Source: Elusimicrobiota bacterium
GTDB taxonomy: Bacteria; Elusimicrobiota; Elusimicrobia; UBA1565; UBA9628
DNA: 7,956 bases
Assembly (NCBI GenBank): GCA_028871595.1
Contig: JAGWMT010000137.1
Coordinates: 1-7,956 of the forward strand
Direction: 5' to 3'
Position numbers and translations under genes: made by a program. Of this stretch, positions 1 to 5,524 are shown one piece after another. The notes beneath the pieces were generated by a model. The model ran no database searches. It saw only the letters and a list, made by a program, of their open reading frames with translations, and was not told the DNA's origin. Positions within the stretch are counted from its first letter, which is position 1; every line of letters starts with the position of its first letter.

Positions 1-101
1 TGATCACGAATCGGCTCCGTCGTAATGAGCAGGTTCGCATCCACCAATGGAAGAAATTTGGACGGCTGCCGTCGTCGTGGACGATTGCGAGGTCGAGTCA
101 T
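1..101 (-). CDS. Possible 5' end of a leftward gene (partial, unknown product)
   Basis: An ATG at 101-99 on the minus strand is preceded by a purine-rich AGAGGGAC that could serve as a ribosome binding site, although its spacing to the ATG is short. The frame stays open for 33 codons to the window edge. The predicted start is very basic (MTRPRNRPRRRQPSKF), followed by a more hydrophobic stretch (LPLVDANLLITT). I do not recognise the family. Third-codon positions are only about half G or C (15 of 32), lower than the genes further right. The competing reading is a rightward frame open from base 3 to a TAG at 120-122, with higher third-position GC (25 of 39), which could be the C-terminus of an upstream gene. 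The sequence here does not decide between them. Confidence 0.25.
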   Translation of the reverse strand, partial: MTRPRNRPRRRQPSKFLPLVDANLLITTEPIRD

Positions 102-138
102 GTCCCTCTTTTCGCACAGTAGAGATACGAACGGGGGC

Positions 139-167
139 TTGGTTTTGTTCCATGCGCACGGTAAACT
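139..167 (+). promoter_or_regulatory. Candidate sigma70-type promoter for the hydrolase gene
   Basis: TTGGTT at 139-144 and TAAACT at 162-167 are separated by exactly 17 bases. The -35 matches consensus at 3 of 6 positions and the -10 at 4 of 6. The expected transcription start, six to seven bases after the -10, falls at about 174, the A of the hydrolase ATG. No Shine-Dalgarno motif lies in front of that ATG. The arrangement would therefore give a leaderless mRNA. This is inference from spacing and motif only. Confidence 0.35.
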
Positions 168-173
168 GACGTC

Positions 174-926
174 ATGATTCCCGGAGCATCCGTTCGTGTT
201 CATGCCGGTTCAGGCCCGACCGTGATCTACCTTCCGGGCCTTCACGGCGACTGGGGGCTGATCGGCTCGTTCCGGCGGGCGTTGGGCGGGCGCGTGCGCT
301 TCGTTGAGGTGTCCTATCCCCTCGCGCCGCAGGGGCTGGAGGAGTTGGCGGCGAACGTGGAGGCGGCGTTGGCGGCGGAAGGCGTGCGCTCCGGATGTCT
401 CTTGGCCCAGTCCTTCGGCTCCCAGGTGGGCTGGGAGCTTCTCCGTCGCGGATTCAAGGCCGACGGCGTCATCCTGGCCGGCGGCTTCGTCCGCCATCCG
501 ACGCCGTGGGGCGCGGCCTTGATGCGCCCCCTACTGGACGGCCCTTGGTCCGCGGCTTTGCGTCCCCCCTATCGCGCGATGACCTGGCTGGGCGGCGCCT
601 TGTCGCGCCGGGACCCGGACAGCGCGCGCGAACTGGCGGCGTTCGCCGCCGGCCGCACCGTCGCGCAGTGGAAGGCGGCCGCTTGGCGCCTGCGGATCGT
701 CGCCGCTTCTGACCCTCGCCCGGTCGCGCGGGCGGCGACGTTGCCGGTCTGGTACCTGGGCGGCGCGGTGGATTTACTGGTGCCCTGGCCGTGGGTGGTG
801 GATTGGCTCGCGCGCGAGTGCCCGGGCTACCGCGGCAAGACCGTCTTCCCATGGGCGGACCATAACGTATTGGGGTCGGCGCCGAAGGAGTCGGCGAACG
901 TCGTTCTCGGCTGGGTCGGCGGCTAG
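174..926 (+). CDS. Alpha/beta hydrolase fold protein
   Basis: A 250-residue cytoplasmic hydrolase with no signal peptide or clear membrane helix. It follows the alpha/beta hydrolase plan: an N-terminal beta strand ending in LPGLHGD (residues 20-26, where the HG pair would shape the oxyanion hole), a nucleophile elbow AQSFGS with Ser80, and late strands carrying the other triad members, most likely Asp200 (GGAVDLLVP) and His230 (WADHNVLG). The elbow has Ala where the usual G-x-S-x-G has its first Gly. The length is normal for a minimal single-domain member with a short cap region at about 105-165. An in-frame TAA at 162-164 makes ATG 174 the earliest possible ATG. Substrate cannot be told: esterase, lipase-like and C-C hydrolase activities all occur in the family. 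The gene stands alone on the plus strand and converges on the histidine kinase gene. Confidence 0.8.
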   Translation: MIPGASVRVHAGSGPTVIYLPGLHGDWGLIGSFRRALGGRVRFVEVSYPLAPQGLEELAANVEAALAAEGVRSGCLLAQSFGSQVGWELLRRGFKADGVILAGGFVRHPTPWGAALMRPLLDGPWSAALRPPYRAMTWLGGALSRRDPDSARELAAFAAGRTVAQWKAAAWRLRIVAASDPRPVARAATLPVWYLGGAVDLLVPWPWVVDWLARECPGYRGKTVFPWADHNVLGSAPKESANVVLGWVGG

Positions 927-1858
927 ACGACCATCGCCAGGAAGGCGTTGAAGCGGCGCGCGAACTCGGCCACCAGGCCGTGGACCTGGAGCGGCTCCGC
1001 GTAGACGGCCACCGGGCGGGACAGGTCCACCGAGGCGATCGGGATGGTGAAGCAGAAGGTCGCCCCGCTGCCGTGCCAGCTCTCGGCCCAGATGCGGCCC
1101 CCGTGCAGCTCCACCATGGCCCGGGCCAAGGTCAGTCCCAGTCCCGTGCCTTCGGATTTCTTCACGTTGGTGGCGCCGGCCTGCTCGAACATGCCGAAGA
1201 CCTTCTCCAGCTGGTCGGCGGCGATGCCGGAGCCGGTGTCCTTGACCTTGAAGAGCAAGGTCCCCGCGTGCTCGCGGACGCCCTCGGAGATGGACAGAGT
1301 GACCGTGCCGCGGGCCGGGGTGAACTTGATCGCGTTGGAGAGCAGGTTGATCAGGACCTGGACCACGCGGCGGTTCTCGGCGGAGACGCGGGGCAGGAGC
1401 GGGTGGACGTCCTTGACGATCTTGACGCCCTTGGCGGTCGCCGCGGCCTTCAGGGCGTCCACCGCGTCGTCGAGCAGGGCGCGGGCGTCGCAGGCCTCCT
1501 TGATGATCGCCATCTTGCCGGCGGCGATCTTCGAGTAGTCCATGATGTCGTTGACCAGGCCCTCGAGGCGCAAGGTGTTGCGCACGGCCAGGGCCAGCAT
1601 CTGCTTCTCGTCGCCGTCCAGCTTGGAATCGATCTGCTCGGACAGGATCTCCAGGCCCAGGCGGATCGAAGTGACCGGGGCGCGCAGCTCGTGCGCCAGG
1701 TAGGCGGCCTGGACCTGGTGCGCGGCGCGGCTGGCCGCGGGCTTGACGGCGAACGGCGCGAGCGGGAGGACGGCCCTGGGAGCCTGGACCGGGGCGGGCT
1801 TCGCCTCCGGCGGACGGATCACCAGGTCCTCCCACATCGGTTCCTGCGTCGGGTTCAT
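923..1858 (-). CDS. Soluble sensor histidine kinase (HisKA-HATPase_c)
   Basis: A 311-residue two-component histidine kinase. After about 45 residues rich in Pro and Ala comes a HisKA dimerisation and phosphoacceptor helix, LAHELRAPVTS, with the phosphorylated histidine at residue 56. The HATPase_c domain follows: N box LLSNAIKFT (Asn175), G1 box DTGSGI (207-212), F box around Phe221 and Phe224, and G2 box GTGLGL (237-242). There is no transmembrane segment and no PAS, GAF or HAMP domain, so it should act in the cytoplasm and sense through a partner or through its short N-terminus. About 40 residues follow the catalytic core (VDLSRPVAVYAEPL onward). No response regulator is encoded next to it, so it is an orphan within this window. 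ATG 1858 is the first start; only a weak AGG lies before it. Its stop TAG overlaps that of the convergent hydrolase gene. Confidence 0.92.
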   Translation of the reverse strand: MNPTQEPMWEDLVIRPPEAKPAPVQAPRAVLPLAPFAVKPAASRAAHQVQAAYLAHELRAPVTSIRLGLEILSEQIDSKLDGDEKQMLALAVRNTLRLEGLVNDIMDYSKIAAGKMAIIKEACDARALLDDAVDALKAAATAKGVKIVKDVHPLLPRVSAENRRVVQVLINLLSNAIKFTPARGTVTLSISEGVREHAGTLLFKVKDTGSGIAADQLEKVFGMFEQAGATNVKKSEGTGLGLTLARAMVELHGGRIWAESWHGSGATFCFTIPIASVDLSRPVAVYAEPLQVHGLVAEFARRFNAFLAMVV

Positions 1859-1885
1859 ACCTGACGAGAGCGTACCCCCGGCCTG

Positions 1886-1902
1886 TTACAAGGGTATTAC
1901 AA
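1886..1902. repeat. TTACAA direct repeat upstream of the kinase gene
   Basis: TTACAA occurs at 1886-1891 and again at 1897-1902, so the two copies start 11 bases apart, about one helical turn. Read on the kinase strand it is TTGTAA-TACCC-TTGTAA, some 28-44 bases before the kinase start codon. CCGGC (1878-1882) and GCCGG (1903-1907) flank it as an inverted pair. The position suits a regulator binding site or part of the kinase promoter. I find no convincing -35/-10 pair around it. Confidence 0.4.
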
Positions 1903-1971
1903 GCCGGAAAAAGCGGACAGTTTAGCCCCGCCCCCTCCTCCGCGTCACGAGTCCATGGGGCCAATCCGAAA

Positions 1972-1989
1972 ATAGGCCCTACGGCCTAT
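1972..1989. promoter_or_regulatory. Perfect 18-bp inverted repeat (possible operator or weak leftward terminator)
   Basis: ATAGGCC (1972-1978) and GGCCTAT (1983-1989) are perfect inverted repeats of 7 bp around a 4-base loop CTAC. The right arm runs into the candidate -35 box of the sigma-gene promoter (1988-1993), as expected for a repressor operator. Read leftward, the hairpin ends in a run of four T (complement of 1969-1972), so it could also act as a weak intrinsic terminator or attenuator for transcription toward the kinase gene. Confidence 0.45.
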
Positions 1990-2016
1990 GACAAGGAAAG
2001 GAACCGGGGTTAGACT
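1988..2016 (+). promoter_or_regulatory. Candidate sigma70-type promoter of the sigma-factor operon
   Basis: ATGACA at 1988-1993 (5 of 6 matches to TTGACA) and TAGACT at 2011-2016 (4 of 6 matches to TATAAT) are 17 bases apart. Transcription would begin near 2023, leaving a leader of roughly 48 bases that includes the AGGGA before the sigma-gene ATG. It would provide basal expression of the operon. The -35 box overlaps the inverted repeat by two bases. Confidence 0.5.
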
Positions 2017-2028
2017 CGGAACATGAAT

Positions 2029-2056
2029 GGAACTTTTTCGGGGCCCAAAACGTATA
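2029..2056 (+). promoter_or_regulatory. Candidate ECF (sigmaE-type) autoregulatory promoter
   Basis: GGAACTT at 2029-2035 is an exact match to the known sigmaE -35 consensus. After GGAAC there are 17 bases to CGTATA at 2051-2056, similar to ECF -10 elements of the CGTA/CGTC type. The predicted start is about 2061-2063, just before the sigma ATG at 2071. Two further GGAAC copies lie upstream at 2000-2004 and 2018-2022, without a suitable -10. Together these suggest that the sigma factor activates its own gene. AGGGA at 2060-2064 is the likely ribosome binding site, but it would be partly lost from an mRNA starting here. Confidence 0.55.
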
Positions 2057-2070
2057 CCTAGGGACGATCT

Positions 2071-2610
2071 ATGCTTTCGAGCGACGACTTGGAACGGTTC
2101 GTGGAGGAGTACGGCGATCACGCCTACGGCTTCGCCTTCAGCCTCTGCGGAAACGAGCCGGACGCCCGGGAGCTGGTGCAGGACGCGTTCGTAAAGATCT
2201 TCGACCGCGCGGCTCGGTTCGACGACGCGCAGTCGCTGGAAAGCTGGTACATGACGGTTCTCAAGAACCTGTTCCTGGACGGCCGGCGCCGCTGGGAACG
2301 CAAGAACGGGGTCTCGCTGGACGCGCCGGTCGGGGAGGAGTCGTCCCTGAACGTGGCGGACTGCGTGGCCGACGACCGGGACGTGGCCATGTTGGAAAGG
2401 TTGGAGCGCCGGGAAAGCGCGGCTCAGGTGCGCAGGGCGTTGGGCCGTCTTTCGCCGGACGCGCGGGCGATATTGACCTTGGTGGACATCGAGGGACGGG
2501 GTTACGAGGAGGCCGCGGAAGCGCTGGGCTGCCCGCTGGGCACCGTGCGGTCGCGCATCAGCCGCGCGCGCGACGCGCTGCGCGAGCGCCTGCTGGGCAT
2601 GGAGGGGTGA
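2071..2610 (+). CDS. RNA polymerase sigma factor, ECF (sigma-70 family group 4)
   Basis: A 179-residue ECF sigma factor that would direct RNA polymerase to a stress or envelope regulon. Region 2 spans about residues 8-85, including DARELVQDAFVKIFDR (region 2.2 core-binding helix) and ESWYMTVLKNLFLDGRRR (regions 2.3/2.4, which melt and recognise the -10). A short linker follows. Region 4 begins around LGRLSPDARAILTLVDIEG and has the helix-turn-helix YEEAAEALGCPLGTVRSRISRAR that reads the -35. It lacks regions 1.1 and 3, as ECF factors do, and its length is typical. The next two genes encode a membrane anti-sigma factor and an RseB-like protein, so the closest functional analogue is RpoE. Two candidate promoters lie upstream, one resembling an ECF promoter. 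The start is ATG 2071 with AGGGA six bases before it. Confidence 0.93.
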   Translation: MLSSDDLERFVEEYGDHAYGFAFSLCGNEPDARELVQDAFVKIFDRAARFDDAQSLESWYMTVLKNLFLDGRRRWERKNGVSLDAPVGEESSLNVADCVADDRDVAMLERLERRESAAQVRRALGRLSPDARAILTLVDIEGRGYEEAAEALGCPLGTVRSRISRARDALRERLLGMEG

Positions 2611-2614
2611 GGGG

Positions 2615-3055
2615 ATGAACGGCAATCACGACGAATTGACGGATTACCTCGACGGGCGTCTCACGGCCGAGGGCCGCGAGGCGTTCGAGGCGCGCCTGGC
2701 GGCGGAGCCCGCCTTGGCGCGGCGTTTGCGCCTGTTCCGGGCCTTGCGCGCGTCGCTGGCGTCCACGGCGCCGCGAATGCCTTCGGACTTGAAGGCGGAG
2801 CTCAAGCGTCGGGCGCGCTCGCGTACGGCGGCGGGACCGTCCTGGGTCGAGCGTCTCCTGGCCTCGCTCCCGTCGCCGGGACCGGGACTGGGGGCGGCCG
2901 TCGCGACGGCGGCGCTGCTCGCGACGCTTCAGCGGGCGCTGCCCGCGCGGAAGGCCCCCCCGGCGCCGCGCCCGTCTCCGGCCGTCTCGGCGCGGCTGGC
3001 GGCCGTCTCCTCCGACCTTTGGACCGACGACGACGGGAGCGACCATGAAGACTAG
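2615..3055 (+). CDS. Membrane anti-sigma factor, RseA-like, without zinc-binding cysteines
   Basis: A 146-residue protein that should hold the preceding sigma factor inactive. The N-terminal 55 residues (HDELTDYLDGRLTAEGREAF, then a helix with EARLAAEPALARRLRLFRAL) follow the layout of the anti-sigma domain found in zf-HC2/RseA-type inhibitors. The HxxxCxxC zinc motif is absent; the protein has no cysteine at all. One weak hydrophobic segment at about 90-108 (GLGAAVATAALLATL) may cross the membrane, with a Pro-rich stretch and an acidic tail (DLWTDDDGSDHED) beyond it. This gives cytoplasmic N-in topology as in RseA, but with a very short periplasmic part of about 35 residues. GGAGGGG (2601-2607) is a strong ribosome binding site seven bases before the ATG. 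The gene starts four bases after the sigma stop and overlaps the next gene by 11 bases. The function is inferred from context and overall pattern. Confidence 0.8.
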   Translation: MNGNHDELTDYLDGRLTAEGREAFEARLAAEPALARRLRLFRALRASLASTAPRMPSDLKAELKRRARSRTAAGPSWVERLLASLPSPGPGLGAAVATAALLATLQRALPARKAPPAPRPSPAVSARLAAVSSDLWTDDDGSDHED

Positions 3056-4061
3056 GGCGCTTCTGGCGGCGTTGATGCTGACGGCGGCGTGGTCGCGGGC
3101 GGCGCGGAGAACGGAAAGACCGGAGCCCGCGGCGCTTCTGGAGCGCGTCCTGTCCTTCCCCTCACAATCGTACGCCGCGCGCGTGCGGGTCCAGGCCTTC
3201 GGTCCCGCGGGGGCGGCGGGCAAGGCCAAGGCCCAGACGCGCCTGGTCCGCTTCCGCGCCCCCGCCTTCCGGCGGATCGAGGTCGCCGGCCGGAAGGCGG
3301 GACCGCCTGCGCTGCTCGCCGTCTCGGACGGGCGCGAACTCCTGACGGCGTGGCCGAAAGCGGGGCGCGGCTGGCTGGGCGCCGATCCTCCCCCCGACGC
3401 CGCGGCCGAGCGGGCGCGCCTGGAGTCGCTGTACGAGTTGTCGGTCTCCACCGGGGGACGCGCGGCCAGGAAGGCGACCTGGCGCCTGGACCTGCGGTCG
3501 CGCGCGGACGGCCGGTTGCGCCGGTCCTATTGGCTGTCGCGCGCCGGCGGGCTGATCTTGAAGCGGGAGGATTATCGTCCCGACGGGACCTTGCTTCGCC
3601 GGGAGCGGGCGGTCCGTCTGGAAGCGCCAGAGTTCTCCGCCGCGGACTTCCTGGTCCGCGCGCCGGACGGAGCGAAGGTGGAGGCGTCGACCGTTCCTTT
3701 CGACGAAGGCGGGGCGTTCCGCGCCCGGGAGGATTTCCCCGTCCGCTATCCCCGCTGGCTGCCCGTCGGATTCGTGCTTCTCGAGCATCCCGTCCCGGAC
3801 GGCGACGGGCGGTCCGTGACGCTCGTTTACACCGACGGCGTGACGACGTTGACCATCGTCGAACGTCCTTCCGGCCCGGCCCCGACGGCGGGTTCTCCCT
3901 ACGCCGAAGTCCGCCTGTCCTCGGGTTCCGGGAAGCTGTCCTTCGCGGAAGGCGCGACGCGCCTGGACTGGACCCGCGGCGGGCGGGACGAGTTCGCGTC
4001 GGGGGACCTGCCCGAGGCGGATCTGGCGCGCGTCGCCGATTCCGTGCCGGAGGCGCCGTGA
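3045..4061 (+). CDS. RseB/MucB-like periplasmic sigma-factor regulator
   Basis: A 338-residue exported protein. The first 19 or so residues form a signal peptide (MKTRALLAALMLTAAW, small residues near 18-20). Residues about 28-210 resemble the LolA-like N-terminal domain of MucB/RseB: LLERVLSFPSQSYAARVRVQ, a mid-domain SDGRELLTAWP, then YWLSRAGGLILKRE. The C-terminal part has the RseB signature LPVGFVLLEHPV followed by VTLVYTDGVTTLTIVERP, and the end EADLARVADSV is also typical. In proteobacteria RseB binds the periplasmic part of RseA and blocks its cleavage until lipids or misfolded porins displace it. The place directly after an ECF sigma and a membrane anti-sigma gene supports the same role here. 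GGGAG at 3035-3039 precedes the ATG, inside the anti-sigma gene, so translation is probably coupled. The outer-membrane lipoprotein-sorting (LolA) family shares the fold and is the main alternative. Confidence 0.82.
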   Translation: MKTRALLAALMLTAAWSRAARRTERPEPAALLERVLSFPSQSYAARVRVQAFGPAGAAGKAKAQTRLVRFRAPAFRRIEVAGRKAGPPALLAVSDGRELLTAWPKAGRGWLGADPPPDAAAERARLESLYELSVSTGGRAARKATWRLDLRSRADGRLRRSYWLSRAGGLILKREDYRPDGTLLRRERAVRLEAPEFSAADFLVRAPDGAKVEASTVPFDEGGAFRAREDFPVRYPRWLPVGFVLLEHPVPDGDGRSVTLVYTDGVTTLTIVERPSGPAPTAGSPYAEVRLSSGSGKLSFAEGATRLDWTRGGRDEFASGDLPEADLARVADSVPEAP

Positions 4062-4711
4062 CCGGCTTCTCCTCCGCCGGCGAGCGCCCGCGCGAGAAGC
4101 TGGCGCGCCGCGGCGCGGAGGCGCTCAGCGACGCGGAGCTGGTCGCCTTGGTCCTGCGCACGGGCTCGGCGGGCCATTCGGCCCTCGACCTGGCCGAAGG
4201 CCTGCTGCGGGATCATCCGGAGGGGGCCGCCGCGGGATTCGAGCGCCTGCGGCGCGTCCGCGGAGTGGGGCCGGTCCGCGCCGCGGCCCTGACCGCGGCC
4301 GCGGAACTGGGACGGCGCGGGCGGCCCGACCCCCGGCCGGTGGTGGACTGCGCGCGGACCGCGGCGGGGCTGGTCCCGGCGGCGGTGCGCGCGGCGCGCA
4401 AGGAGCATTTCTTGATTCTGTGCCTGAACGCCCGCCGGCAATTGGTTCATCAAGAGACGGTCTCGGTCGGGACCTTGTCGGCCAGCCTGGTCCATCCGCG
4501 CGAGGTGTTCTCCCCCGCCATCGCGCATGCGGCCGCGGCGGTGGTGGCCGTCCACAACCATCCGTCCGGAGACCCCACGCCCTCGGCCGAGGACCGCGAC
4601 GTCACCCGCCGCCTCCAGCGCGCCGGCGAGCTGCTGGGCATTCCGCTGGCCGACCACGTCGTCGTCAGCGAAAGCGGTTTTTTCAGCTTCCGCGAACATG
4701 GCATACTGTAG
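4058..4711 (+). CDS. radC: RadC family protein (JAB/MPN domain)
   Basis: A 217-residue RadC (YicR) homologue of normal family length. The N-terminus GERPREKLARRGAEALSDAE and the helix-hairpin-helix segment LRRVRGVGPVRAAAL (about 65-80) form the UPF0758 N-terminal domain. The C-terminal JAB/MPN domain keeps all metal-site residues: Glu149 in VHPREVF, then His166 and His168, Ser176 and Asp179 in HNHPSGDPTPSAED. The family's role is unsettled: the old radC102 repair phenotype in E. coli was later traced to recG, and a nuclease or metallopeptidase role remains unproven. I chose GTG 4058 because it gives the conserved start, has GGAGG at 4049-4053 four bases upstream, and overlaps the rseB-like stop as GTGA. 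The open frame continues upstream to 3089, but that part is a shadow of the rseB-like gene. Coupling suggests co-expression with the stress module. Confidence 0.95.
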   Translation: MTGFSSAGERPREKLARRGAEALSDAELVALVLRTGSAGHSALDLAEGLLRDHPEGAAAGFERLRRVRGVGPVRAAALTAAAELGRRGRPDPRPVVDCARTAAGLVPAAVRAARKEHFLILCLNARRQLVHQETVSVGTLSASLVHPREVFSPAIAHAAAAVVAVHNHPSGDPTPSAEDRDVTRRLQRAGELLGIPLADHVVVSESGFFSFREHGIL

Positions 4712-4714
4712 CCG

Positions 4715-5524
4715 ATGAGGCTCGCCCCCTTGCTGGCCGCCGCGGCGCTGTGCCTGTCCGCCTGCGACACCTATCATTACGTCGCGGGAAAATGGAGGGA
4801 GGACACGCGCAAGCCGGTTCAGGCGCTCGCCCACTACGAGGCCTTCCTGGCCGACAAGCCCCTGGATTCCCGCGCCTGCGAGATCCGGCTCCGCGCGGCG
4901 GCGCTCTACCGGACCTTCGGCCGCTGCCCGGAGGCGCGGGCGCATCTGGAAGCGGCGGCGCGCGACTTCCCCGGCCTCACCGAGTGCACGTCGAAGGCCA
5001 AGCTGGGCCTGCTGACCTGCCCCGACTACTTCCCGCTGGACCGCGGCCGCACATGGACCTACGTGGACAGCGAAAGCAAGGGGAAGGCCGCGCGTCTGGA
5101 TTGGGAGGTGCGGCAGGCGACGGCCTCGTTCGCCGGAGCCATCCAGACGTCCCTGTACGCCGGCAATCGCCGCATCCGGGAGGGCGCCGAGACCTACCGC
5201 AAGCAGGATTGGGCGGTTTGGCGCACGGACGTGAACCCGGCGGAGCCGTTCCTGCGTTACCCGTTCAACCCCGGACAAACCTGGACGGCCAAGCGGGGCA
5301 AGGCCGGCGTGACATGGAAGGTCGTCGCCGCGGGGATTCCGGTGAAGACCGCGGCGGGCGCCTTCACGGACTGCCTGAAGGTCGAAGAGCACGATCTGCG
5401 CTACGCCAAAACCTGGCGCTACGACTATTATTGCCCCGACGTGGGACGCGTGAAGATCACCGTCGGCGGGCCCGGCTTCGAGAACCCGAACATGGAGCTT
5501 CTCCGGTTTGATAAAATGAAGTAG
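4715..5524 (+). CDS. Outer-envelope lipoprotein of unknown function with TPR-like segment
   Basis: A 269-residue predicted lipoprotein. The signal peptide MRLAPLLAAAALCLSAC ends in a lipobox LSAC with the acylated Cys at residue 17; the next residue is Asp18, which in E. coli would favour retention in the inner membrane, though that rule does not hold in all phyla. Residues about 33-83 look like one or two tetratricopeptide-type helical hairpins (ALAHYEAFLADKPLD ... CPEARAHLEAAARDFPG). The rest is beta-rich: it opens with YFPLDRGRTWTYV, contains YPFNPGQTWTA, and has the recurring pattern VKTAAGAFTDCLKVEE ... YYCPDVGRVKITV seen in many uncharacterised bacterial lipoproteins. I cannot assign a function. 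The gene begins three bases after radC without a visible ribosome binding site, which suggests translational coupling. It ends with TAG directly before the GTG of the nuclease gene, in the same frame. Confidence 0.85.
   Translation: MRLAPLLAAAALCLSACDTYHYVAGKWREDTRKPVQALAHYEAFLADKPLDSRACEIRLRAAALYRTFGRCPEARAHLEAAARDFPGLTECTSKAKLGLLTCPDYFPLDRGRTWTYVDSESKGKAARLDWEVRQATASFAGAIQTSLYAGNRRIREGAETYRKQDWAVWRTDVNPAEPFLRYPFNPGQTWTAKRGKAGVTWKVVAAGIPVKTAAGAFTDCLKVEEHDLRYAKTWRYDYYCPDVGRVKITVGGPGFENPNMELLRFDKMK

Noticed and set aside
3..122. C-terminal end of a rightward gene stopping at TAG 120-122
   Set aside because: The frame is open and has fair third-position GC, but about 39 codons with no recognisable motif are too little to call, and the opposite strand offers a start with a possible ribosome binding site.
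1921..1945. C/T-rich tract in the regulatory gap as a distinct element
   Set aside because: It is simple GC-rich sequence without repeat or dyad structure beyond what base composition predicts.
774..1964. A 396-codon minus-strand frame over the histidine kinase region
   Set aside because: It is out of frame with the kinase, whose H, N, G1 and G2 boxes are all in the 923-1858 frame. The alternative product is a Gly/Arg/Pro-rich shadow.
3089..4057. N-terminal extension of radC to give a 540-residue protein
   Set aside because: The extra 323 residues are Arg/Gly-rich and overlap the rseB-like gene in another frame. The conserved RadC start fits GTG 4058 with a nearby GGAGG.
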